Made by a program: the position numbers and the translations under genes. The notes beneath the pieces are model-generated. The model had not been told where the DNA came from. It worked only from the letters and a program-made list of their open reading frames with translations, and did not search any database. Shown here in pieces: positions 1 through 9,920 of a DNA stretch of 64,000 bases. The DNA lies in the NCBI GenBank assembly GCA_035578175.1, contig JAQMRL010000006.1:34217893-34281892 (forward strand), given 5' to 3'. The first letter of the stretch is position 1; each line of letters opens with the position of its first letter. Source of the stretch: Catonia carolina (Eukaryota; Arthropoda; Insecta; Hemiptera; Achilidae).

Positions 1-60
1 ACGACCACTTGTGGCCGCCACCAGTGGCCGTTTGTCGCCACAAGTTGTCGGCTACATCAC
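1..60. repeat. GC-rich GTGGCC-type motif block, left copy
   Basis: A short GC-rich stretch made of variations on GTGGCCGCCACCAGTGGCC. It sits at the left window edge, so its true start is unknown. A related block in a partly inverted arrangement occurs at 2083-2160, after the X-Y-Y-X direct-repeat array. The two blocks may be the outer borders of one large element, but this is inference from their position and motif content. Confidence 0.4.
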
Positions 61-450
61 AAACCGTCGTATCTGAAAATCGTGTTTTTCTAGGAAAGCC
101 GTTTGAGTTTTGCGTTAAGTTCTCGATCCTACATATCAGCAATTCTTTACAATAAAACCGTAATCATTGCTTTAAATAATCAACAAAACAATGTATTTCT
201 TTAATATTTAGGCCTATATGATATAAATGTAAGTTATTGGATTTTCATCAATAATGTATAAATTGTCGAGTTACGACAGTAAGTGATTTACGGCAACATA
301 TTATGTAATATAAACAAATGACGTACCTCTACAGATTAAAGTATCCTGATCGAAAATGATTACTAACAAATACAAGATGATTACTGTTTTTTTTTATAAA
401 TTCTACATTAAATTAGACAACGCTATACATATATTTTGTGCATGTAATAT
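43..450. repeat. Direct repeat X, left copy
   Basis: This block begins with a CGGCTACATCAC motif and runs through AAACCGTAATCATTG to CATATATTTTGTGCATG. The same series of motifs in the same order returns at 1277-1672. The copies are diverged by small indels but remain clearly collinear. No coding capacity is visible. Confidence 0.75.
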
Positions 451-451
451 T

Positions 452-1275
452 TTCGAAAACGAATAGAAAAAAGACATTTTGTTAGTTCACAGACAGACAA
501 TCGAGAGGCCATCTTTTTGTCACGCCCTAACTATGCGCGATATAGCCGAATGGGCGGTACGATTCTACCGGATATTTTTGCTTAAAAAGATATATTTTTA
601 AATGTATATAGGATTTGTTACAAATTTTAACGTCTTTTTTATTTATAACATAAATATATTTGAAGCTCAATCAAGCAAAGGTAGCTGAGATAGCTAATAA
701 AAATAGTGTGGCCATCTTGTTGCTCCGCTACCGACATGACCCTACGTACACTAAAATATTTGTCATTTTATTAATTTTTTAAAACCCAGGTATTAAAATC
801 GAAATTTCATTAAATATTTAGGATAATCTAAGCAAGGAACAATATTTTGTGTTCACTTCAAATAACATTTTCGAAAACGAAAAGAAAAAAGTCTTTTGTT
901 AGACACGAACAGACGACAGGGAGGCCATCTTGTTCGGAGAGCCTAACTATGCGCGATAAAGCCGAATGGGCGGTACCATCTCACCAGACATTTTTGCTTG
1001 AAAACAATATTAATTTTTAAATGTACATAGAATTTATTATTTAAATACATTTTTATTTTAAAGTTTTTTTTTCATAACATACATATATTTGAAGTTTAAT
1101 CGAGCAAAGTTAGCTCTAAAATACCGAATAGGCGTCGAGAGGCCAATCTTGTTGCCCCGACCTATCGACGTGACCCTACATACACTGAAATGTCTGTCAT
1201 TTTATTAATTTTTTCTTAACGTAGGTATTAAAATCTAAATTTTATTAAAAATTTAGGGTAATCTAAGCAGGGTTA
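452..1275. repeat. Tandem pair of ~410-bp repeats Y1 and Y2
   Basis: Two successive units, about 452-843 and 866-1275. Each begins at TTTTCGAAAACGAA, carries CTAACTATGCGCGATA and GCCGAATGGGCGGTAC, and ends at GGTAATCTAAGCA or GATAATCTAAGCA. They are collinear, diverged, and lie between the two X copies. No open reading frame of note is present. Confidence 0.75.
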
Positions 1276-1276
1276 T

Positions 1277-1672
1277 ATATCGTCGGCTACATCACGAACC
1301 GTTGTATCTGAAAATCATGTTTTTCTAAGAGAGCCGTTTGAAGTTTTGCGTTCTACATCCTACATCTCATCAATTCTTTACAGTAAAACCGTAATCATTG
1401 TTTTAATAATCAATAAAAGACTGTATTTCTTCATTGATTTTTTTCAATAATGTATAATTTGACGAGTTACGACAGTCGTGATTTACGGCAACACATTATG
1501 TAATATAACAAATGACGTATCTCTACAGACTCTACAGATTAAAGTATTCTGATTGAAAATGAATACTAACAAATACATGATGATTACTATTTTTTTTTTT
1601 TTTATTAATTCTACATTAATTTAGACAACGCTATACAAATGCGATACATATATTTTGTGCATGGAAATATGG
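1277..1672. repeat. Direct repeat X, right copy
   Basis: The second copy of block X, in the same orientation as 43-450. It starts with CGGCTACATCACGAACCG and ends at CATATATTTTGTGCATGG. After this point the two X copies lose similarity. Confidence 0.75.
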
Positions 1673-2700
1673 ATATCGTGATATATCCTGACGATTGCTA
1701 CTTAACCCTATCAAGGAGATATCTGTAAAAATGCCAATTTTATTAATTAGTTTTATTTAATTATGTAGGCGTACTTATTCGAATACGTCACATACAGTTC
1801 GGTTTCATTAGGTAAGCGACCGCATCACAAACTGACGAATCTACAGATAATCAGAGTTAGGAATCACAATTCAAGTTTTTCAAAGTGACATATCTCAACA
1901 TACGACAGTACGTGATATACAATCCATAACTTTTTGTGAGTTACGCAGAAACATTATTGCTCGTATCTTTGTTAATACCAAAAATATAGATAAGTTAGTT
2001 CGTGATGGTGTAGAGTACAACCAGACACATTCATAGCCGACCTGAATAAAATTTCGAAGTTTTTGAGGTACGTCACTTTGCGATGCAGGCGACGAAGTGG
2101 CGGCCACAAGATGTCACCACCGGTGGCTGCCTGTTGCCACCAGTGGCCGACAGCCAGCCACTCTGACCTGACACTTTCCTTGCAAGAAATTAGCATTATC
2201 AACTACTGTTAATACAAAGACGTCACCGCCAAAGGAGAAAACAGCGATAATACTGGGTACATCCCATGTTATTATCACGTCCAAGTCACGGGCAATTTAG
2301 TTACTTTTTCAAGCGCTCAAAAAATATGAAGAGAAATTTTTTAAATACTTTAGGATGAGCATTACATCGTTTGAGACTAGGTACTGAATTTAGTAAAAGA
2401 TTAATGAAACACAATGATAACGAATGAGGATAAAACATACCTCTTGTTGAAGGACTAGCAGTTACCTTAAAGTTAGTAAAAAATACAATAATACAAATAA
2501 TCACTACTCGTATTCAGGGGCCCTGCTATAATATGTGTAAATGAAAAATGAAGCCTGTGTTTTGAACAGCTTGTCTCAAAGTATAAAACATAAAAATTTT
2601 CGGGACGACTCGTTTTAAAGCGTGGTTATTTGATATTTTATTCGTATAAATTACTAAACACAAAACAGTATTAGGTATTTTCTAGTGATTTAAAAACAAA
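1673..2700. other. No gene seen; degraded repeat borders
   Basis: AT-rich sequence with a GC-rich GTGGC-motif block at 2083-2160 related to the left window edge. The short open frames here have no recognisable domains and I do not call them genes. Confidence 0.4.
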
Positions 2701-2703
2701 ATA

Positions 2704-3666
2704 CGAGGTGGGGCTATTAAATAATGAGACTGACGTTGTAAAAAAATTTATTTTTATTTTTTACATAATCACTTATTGCCACCTTCAATATACACTCCTT
2801 CTCTATTCCTATAACGCTCCATGCGAATTGTCCATTGTTGGATACAGTGCTGGAAGTAATCTTCTGTCAGCTCCTTCAGGACACGTGCCGCTTTCTCTTT
2901 TACAGCTTCCACAGACTCAAATTATTGTCAAAATATTGTCCCTTTTAACGCAGATTTCACCTTAGGAAACAAGTAGAAGATAATAACATGTGACGAAACG
3001 TGGTTTTTTTCTTATGATCCGGTAACGAAGCGCCAATCCATGCACTGGAATAGCCGAACTTCACCGAGAGCAAAAAAAGCTCGAATTAGCAAGTCAAAAT
3101 TTAAAGCAATGATGATTGTTGTTTTTTATCCATGGGATTGTGTAGGCCTACCTTCAATGGGTTCCTGAAGGTCAAAAAATTAATCAATATTACTACCTTG
3201 AGGTACTTTCTAAACTACGTCAAAGAGTAAGGAAAAAACGCCCCGAAATGTGGAAGGACAAATCTTGGGTTCTCTACCAAGACAATGCGTCCGTTCATTC
3301 CGCGTTATCTGTCATGAGGTTCTTAGCCAAGTACAGCATCTCAGTGTTAGAACATCCACCTTGTTCACCAGATCTTGCACCATGTGACTTCTACCTGTTC
3401 TTATGGTGAAATCTGCATTAAAAGGGACAAGATTTGAGTCTGTGGAAGCTGTAAAAGAGAAAACGGCACGTGTCCTGAAGGAGCTGACAGAAGATGACTT
3501 CCAGCACTGTTTCCAACAATGGAAAATTCGTGTGGAGCGTTGTAGGGATAGAGAAGGAGTGTATATTGAGTGTATATTGGGATATTGAGTGTGACAATAA
3601 GTGATTATGTATAAAATTAAAATAAATTTTTTTACGTCAGTCTCGTTATTTAATAGCCACACCTCG
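2704..3666 (+). mobile_element. Defective mariner element with foldback (inverted 3'-end) structure
   Basis: The element is bounded by TA at 2702-2703 and 3667-3668. Its ends match as CGAGGTGKGGCTATTAAATA. A + strand transposase remnant starts near 2989 with CDETWFFSYDP, the first catalytic Asp of mariner. It continues through a QDNASVHSA block and a CSPDLAPCDF block (second and third Asp) to a C-terminal segment at 3403-3588. Several frameshifts and stops break it. The N-terminal helix-turn-helix half is missing. In its place, 2704-2983 is an inverted copy of the element's own 3' end (about 3390-3666), so the element ends in ~275-bp inverted arms. It cannot encode a working transposase. Confidence 0.85.
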
Positions 3667-3669
3667 TAT

Positions 3670-4800
3670 GTGCCCGTTTATTTTTCACTTAGTCCATGTT
3701 TCAGAACATGTAGCACGATGACACATTGATGAAGATGGTAAAAAATTAACTTTAATTTACGATTGATTTATATTAGTAATTTTTAATTAATTACTGAATT
3801 ATTCTACTTTTAAGTTAAACCTATATTATTTTCCTTCATCGAAAATTCCATTTTGAAGGACAATAAAATTGAAAATACGGGTTTCTTTTTTTTGTTCCTC
3901 CCATACTGCTAGTAGCAGACAAAAAAGTTAGAGAGAATGTGGACAATAGTGCAACGAAGCAGTAAGCGATTTGGGTGGAGTTATAATCGTAGAATGGCAG
4001 GGAAAGAGATTTTTCCACATCAGAATTGAAGACAACTCACGAGTAAAATTGTTTTGTACGACTTTAGAAAACACAAAATCGTTTTATCCACTTTTTAATT
4101 TTTTTATGTGTACATAGAACTGTTTTAAATTAAACCAAATATTTAATTTCGATTTTTTTTTACATTCAAATCTTTGTTAGGTCCTTTTTCAACCGTCTTG
4201 GACGTAATAAAGAATTCAATTAAAATACTGTGTAAGCAAACACTTCAAATTAAAATCTCTTCGCCCCCATTCCCTTTGGCAAGCACCATTCTATGAAGCC
4301 TATTATAAAAAATCCCTATTACTCGGTAATTAAAAATTACACCATTCGTTAAGCGGAAAACCATTTTAACGTAGCGCGTAATTAATTTTGGGGTTTTCCC
4401 TTTTTCTTTTTTACATAAAAAAACATTAATGTGAATGTAAAGTTTTTCTTTCTATAGCTTCTGTTTCTAAATATCTGGAATTTATAATACTTTTCATTTT
4501 TCTTTTTGTAATTAATTTCTAAATGGTTTTTCATGAAATTAAATAGATTTTTCACACTAAAATAATACTGTAATTCAGTTTGTAAACATGTTTTAATTTA
4601 ATTAAACAAGAGATGGTTTTTGTTGTGTGCTCTTTCTATAGTTTTATTAATTCTCTAATTTTTATCAGCTTAATCTTTTTATTAATAATTGTAATTATTT
4701 TTCTCATAGACTTATACCATGAACATTGATATCCTGTAGTTTATTTCCAAACACACATACACTGACTAAACCTATATCATTACTCTTTGATTCTTTTTCA
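3670..4800. other. AT-rich intergenic or intronic sequence, no gene seen
   Basis: Long A/T runs with no recognisable coding signature on either strand. A 60-codon minus-strand frame near 3836-4018 has no domain similarity that I recognise. Confidence 0.5.
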
Positions 4801-4805
4801 TTTGT

Positions 4806-5205
4806 TGTTTAGGTCAACAACCGAAAGGTTGGTTTGAAATTCCAGAGATTTTACTAAGTAAAAACGAGGAGCGATGTGGTTTGCTATTGCCTTTCTCACT
4901 GAGTTAAAAGAGTATTATCAGCATGCCAGGCCCTCCAAAAAGCCCCACTTTCCACTCTGCAAATGACACCTTTACTTCATTTACCAAATGATCTGGGTGT
5001 ATAGTGAAATTCATTACTCTCAGAGGAGATAACTCTGACTAGTGTCTTTTACACCTCTACCTCTTGTGTTCTTAAATAGATCAGTCATATAATTGGCTGA
5101 CTATGTGATAAAAACAGAACTATTTTTTGTAGCCCTGGAACCAACAGATCGATTGCAATTAATTTGATACTCCCCCTGCCCGTTATGGGTAACTTCTCCA
5201 TATAC
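4806..5205 (-). repeat. AAC-tailed SINE-like repeat, near full length
   Basis: This minus-strand copy belongs to a family of about 390 bp found at least 11 times here. In plus orientation the family starts with a GGCAGGTGGAGTGTTAAATT-like segment. It passes through a CAGACCCTGTGGTGAATGAA block and ends GGCTGATGACCTAAACAACA with a short (AAC)n tail. The GGTTCAAACC motif near the tail resembles a pol III B box, but no complete A/B promoter pair is convincing. It has no coding capacity. Confidence 0.7.
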
Positions 5206-5344
5206 CATGACAATAAATTGTCGGTGTAGAAAAAATGTAGAAGCCCTTCTTTTTTCACTTCATTTTTTTATCTACAACTGTGCGGTTTTGCACAACCAGC
5301 AAATAGTAGTACATATTTTTTTTTTAAATGACGTTCCACGTTAA

Positions 5345-5572
5345 AAGAGGGCACCACCTCCATTGATTTTGATGAAACTGTTTGTTTTTGGGCCGGTAAT
5401 AGTACCTAACTTAATTTCCAAGTTTCAAGTTTGTACGATGTTCCGTTTTTAGATATTTTGTTCAGGGGGTCTGTAAACGTGATCCGGTGAAAACTCGATT
5501 TCGAAAAATCGACATGAAAAGAATACTTTTCTTCGTATATATTCATATAGGAAAGAGAAAGGAAAGAAAGTG
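5345..5572 (-). mobile_element. Helentron-like (HINE-type) repeat, 5' fragment
   Basis: This fragment covers the 5' third of the abundant family, including the AAAACTCGATTTCGAAAAAT block and the terminal AAGAGAAAG subterminal repeat. The internal and 3' parts are absent. Confidence 0.7.
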
Positions 5573-5574
5573 TA

Positions 5575-6520
5575 AGGTATAATAGTAGTTTTAAGTTCCG
5601 AGAAAAGAAAAATTAAAAAACTTGTGTACTTATTCGTTACTTCATTCGGTGAAGTGGATAAAATTCCAGACAACAGTTTATAATTCCTAAAATATTCAGA
5701 AAAATTGCTATAACATCATCTGGATTTTAATAAAATGTATTTAGTACTTTTATATTTATTTAAAAGGTTTTTAGAATTCTAATATATCCTGCAGTGCTGT
5801 CCGTAACTTATTCTACAATCTCAGAAAATGGACGAGAGCAAAGAAGTTAACAAAAGATACCAGAAGAAAGTGGGGGGAAAGAGTTAAAATCGTCACGCAA
5901 CAGTTGTTTTGGTCTTAATAATGTAAGAAGGGAACACCAGAGCTGGAAGTTTGATATAACTAGAGTCGTTCAGGAAGAAATAAGCATAGAAGAATAAGAA
6001 AATTGAGGAAAGAAGTTATTCTCGTTTCGTCCCACTACCGCCATTATCTTGTTGCCAGGTCTTTTCCTTAATTATACTGTTGTCTTAATTGCCAAGCGTT
6101 TTCCGCGCAAATGAAGCCTGTTAATTCCATTTTAAGTGCACACTCTAAAAGTAGGAACAAGTAATCTTTTGGTAATTTCTATTATTTTCAAGATTGTAAG
6201 CTCTCGTACCTAGTGAATACAGAGATCTTCATTTGGTTCTAGTTTTATAATGTAAATTTTCTACTAACGTTTAATATTATTTTAGTCATTCTAATGTATA
6301 TTCATTATTTTAATATTAAAATCGGAGACAATTAACTGAATTTTCGTCCTTTTTCATTTAATACATACTAATATTTTAGTTTACAGTAAATTCCTGTTTA
6401 ATTGTACTTCGTTCATCCGGACTTTTGGATTAACCAGACTAATCTTTTATAATTTTGTTTTATCCTGATGAAACTAATAGTAGGCTATGATTAATTTTTC
6501 ATACAGTCATTAACGTATAC
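5575..6520. other. AT-rich stretch, no gene seen
   Basis: No domain, RNA or element boundary was recognised. Around 6395-6440 a CGTTCATCCGGAC motif hints at a decayed pogo-type end, but no partner end could be found. Confidence 0.4.
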
Positions 6521-6524
6521 AGAA

Positions 6525-6780
6525 ATTAGTTTTCCCCACGATCACTGTGCTTCATGGCTTCTTTACTCCAACGAACTAAAGACTGCAGATCAGATCTAGC
6601 CAATAACAGCCAAGGTTGGATGTGAGGTTGCCCCTTCGCTAAGTCACACTCTGTTCCACCGAACTCCAGCTGACTTTTTGTTGGGCTGTCATCCACAGCG
6701 GGACCACAACGTGACAACACAGAATTCGATTAACGAAAGTCAATTGGCTCTGTGCTGTGATCTAGGTCACTATGCTCCAC
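6525..6780 (-). other. Unassigned GC-richer segment with a 64-codon frame
   Basis: Base composition rises sharply compared with the flanks. A minus-strand frame at 6526-6720 stays open. I do not recognise the translation. It could be a transposon coding remnant or an exon. No strong splice sites decide the matter. Confidence 0.25.
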
Positions 6781-7385
6781 CTTCATCTACAGTCTCTAGT
6801 TCGTTAAGGTATAATAAAATTAATTTTAAGATTAAATTTTTATGTTAATGAGACATTCAGGATTCATTATGTGAATTTATTCACACGGAGCAGCTATTAA
6901 TGTAATAATGTTTTATTTCGTTGCTAAATTATTATTATAAACAATTAGGCCTGCTAGTATTTTTGTAACCATTCAGCTGGAACCTTATTTATAACGATTT
7001 TTAAAAATTGTTTTATTTGGCATTTTATCGAAATGATTTATGTATTTATTTAAGAGTTATATTGAGATTACAATATTTAATGACAGTTAAATAATTACAT
7101 TGAAGTTTAGTTTATTAAATGTTTTGTATTGTTAAATATTAAATAGAAGAATTTCCTGGCTCGCCAATTTGAGGACCTGGTTTGGTAAAAGCTCCACGGT
7201 ATTGTTCCGGATTTCGACTAATAAGGTCAAAATAGCCGTGATGATCGCCAACATGATGATAAGAAGAAAAATTGTTAAATAATGTTGATTTTTTAAAAAA
7301 AAAGAAAATAGACTTCACTTTACGTCGGAAAACTCTAAGAGTAGGTTGAAATATTGAAATAAAGGTTGTTGCCAAATTCGGTTTT

Positions 7386-7805
7386 ATACAGGGAAAATGA
7401 GGAAATTTCCGAGATAATGAGGAAGAGAAGAGTTGGGTTCTTTGGACATCTTAGGAGACTGCCAGAATCCAGATTTACCAGACAGGTACTGGATTTCTTT
7501 TTTGAAAACCAAAGTCAAGTACGCCTGGTTTGAGGAAGTTCAACAGGATCTGCAGGACCTGGATATCTCGGAGACACAGATTTTGAACAGAGAAGAAGGA
7601 TATAAGATCAAAAATCCAAACATGAAATTTCCAGAAGTACCTAAAAGGCAGACAAACAGACATTGGACTGTGGAGGATAGGGCGAGAGTGTCGCAAAGGA
7701 TGAAGAACTACTGGGCAAATAAGAGGAATAACTAGGGATCTTCTATAAATCGATTAATTTTGCTCCAATGAGGGCCTAAAAAAAAAAAAAAAAAAAAAAA
7801 AAAAC
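7386..7805 (+). mobile_element. 5'-truncated non-LTR retrotransposon 3' end with poly(A)
   Basis: The frame from about 7386 to 7732 reads RRVGFFGHLRRLPESRF followed by WFEEVQQDLQDL. This is the typical region after the reverse transcriptase in ORF2 of many arthropod LINEs (FGHxxRxP, then a W-x2-V motif). A short 3' UTR follows, then an A tract of about 25 at 7779-7804. The reverse-transcriptase core is missing, so this is a classic dead-on-arrival insertion. Confidence 0.8.
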
Positions 7806-9470
7806 GAACTGGATATATATCCAGTCGTAGTTGTAACACAGATAAGTGCCGTTTATTATTTATATTAAAATACTAATCGCTTAAAATCTTACATAAACTA
7901 TATTTTCAGGTTTAACATAGGTAACAAAGATCTCACCTAAGTGAGAGTTACATTTTCCAACTTCAAATATAATGATTCTCTATTGCTTAAAAAATTTGAA
8001 ATTTCCATCTTTTCCGAGGTTATCCAATACCACGTAGTCCGGTTATTCTATCATTTTCGGACGTTCTGGCAACCAGAACAAATGATTAAAACAATTATTG
8101 CCTGTGTTCCTGAATAGTTGATATCACCCTGGCACATTACGTTCAGGCCTAACTTCTTTATTTCTTTTAAAGTTCAGCAATCAATACTCTACTAAATTTG
8201 TTAACAATCTCATCTCAGCTTTCTCTATTCTTGATTTCTGCTGGAAGTAACATTCTAAACCATTCATTAAAATTGGTAGAACCAAGGCTTGGCAGAACTT
8301 TAAGGCTATTTTATTTTGTACTTAGCAAACGGTTTACTCAAGGTATATTATTTTATACAACTTTGAATTGTTTAATTTAATTTCTGCATCTTGAGATTGC
8401 ATATAAAAGTTTGTAAATTCAAAATTAATTAAAAAAATTAAATTTGTTGGATATAAATAATATTTTAACAGAAGATATCTTTTTGGTTTTATTAAAATAA
8501 TAATAACTCAGAATTATTCGACATTAGTTAAGAAATATTATGGTTCAGTAGTTCCTTTTTCGGGACATCCTGTAAAAGATAATTATAATAAAATTTTAAT
8601 ATAAAATATTATAATATATTTAATTGCAGATTTTATAATAATAATAATAATTTTTCATTTATAAAACTGAAAAGATATTTTTCATTCCTTTCGGGGTACT
8701 TTTTATCTTTATTCGTTTTCTTATTTTTTGGATAACTTTGCCATTGAATAAGAAAGATTAAAAGAGAGGTAGAGGAAGTGAGAGAGGTGAAAGGAGAGGG
8801 GAAGAGGATGTATTGAAATTTCTAATCTAAATGGAACTGTTGGATTAGACGGCTGAAAGAGTAACAAAAGATTGCTAAACAAATAACGAACTTACCAAAC
8901 TCATTCCACTCTCAACTCAATTCCATTAGCCAAATTAATCTAAAAAAGGTGCGCTATTTTTAATTAATGTTTAATTGCAAAATTGGAAAGGTGGCAGTGC
9001 ATTGAGAGAGCCGCCATTTTTATCTTATTTTTTGTAATATCTGTTTTTAGTTACTTATTTCAAAATAAGTTATAAAGGTGTTAAAAAGATAAAGTAAGAC
9101 GTATAGAAAAATAAGAGTTTAAAAATCATATAAAAACTTAATACATTTTACTTATTTTTTAAAATAAATAATTATTAATGGCGAGTATTTGAATGTACCA
9201 TAGAAATGGTTTCATTTTAATGTTTCTGAAAACTTTTCAATTATATATACTGACGAGTTCTTTCTCTGTATTCACGTAAAAAATTTCAATTCTGTACTAT
9301 ATTTTAAAAATGACATAAATTTAATGAGTACAGTGCATTACTGTATTAAATTGTATTTTTGAGAGGAAAATATGAGAGAATTTTATAGTTCTAACTTTAT
9401 AATTATCAAATAATTTAATAATCTTAACAAAGTTAACGGTTAAAGTGATTTTTAGTCAATGTCACCTAAA
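7806..9470. other. AT-rich stretch, no gene seen
   Basis: Contains an (ATA)n-like microsatellite at about 8636-8650 and a purine-rich GAGAGG tract at about 8757-8812. No coding signature was found. Confidence 0.5.
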
Positions 9471-9479
9471 AAATTCATG

Positions 9480-9705
9480 AAGTAAATTTTTTTATTCCTA
9501 ATGTGTGTACGTTGCAATTTGTTCAATTTAGAATAATTAGCAACCCCATCATCCAATGAGATAAGGATGATGTATTACGTGTAAATGAAGTGTAGTCTTT
9601 CACAGACCCAGGCCGATCATTCCTGAGAGAGTATGGTTTATTGATCTCCAATCATCAAAGTACACCGGTAACGACTATCTAGTATTCAAATTCGTATATA
9701 AGTAT
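9480..9705 (-). repeat. CACCGGTAAC interspersed repeat, copy 1
   Basis: One of three copies of a ~220-bp repeat marked by CCTAATGTGTGTACGTT, AAAGTACACCGGTAAC and TAGTATTCAAATYCGTAT. The other copies are at 17055-17275 (same orientation) and 18000-18262 (opposite). In the 18000 orientation it ends in an A-rich tail, which suggests a SINE transcribed on the minus strand here. Confidence 0.65.
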
Positions 9706-9840
9706 ACCAAACCTACTTATAAGTACCAACACTTATACTACTAAGTACTTACTTAGTACGTACCTACTTACTTATAAGTAACTTACTTATAAGTACTAAG
9801 TATAAGTATACTTATAAGTATATAAGTATTTATTTATTGA
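9702..9840. repeat. Dense self-palindromic ACTTATAAGT cluster
   Basis: The sequence is built almost entirely from ACTTATAAGT, TAAGTAC and TATACTTATA, which are palindromes at several spacings. It directly follows the SINE-like copy. It would form multiple hairpins. No coding function is apparent. Confidence 0.6.
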
Positions 9841-9920
9841 GTTTTGTATAGTATTTACCTTTTGTAGTAGTACAACACGTGTTTTATATAAAGGTTAAGG
9901 TTAAGTTCTAAATAAATACC

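Noticed and set aside
43..1672. LTR retrotransposon with X blocks as LTRs
   Set aside because: No TG...CA ends, primer-binding site or polypurine tract, and the interior is a tandem repeat without coding.
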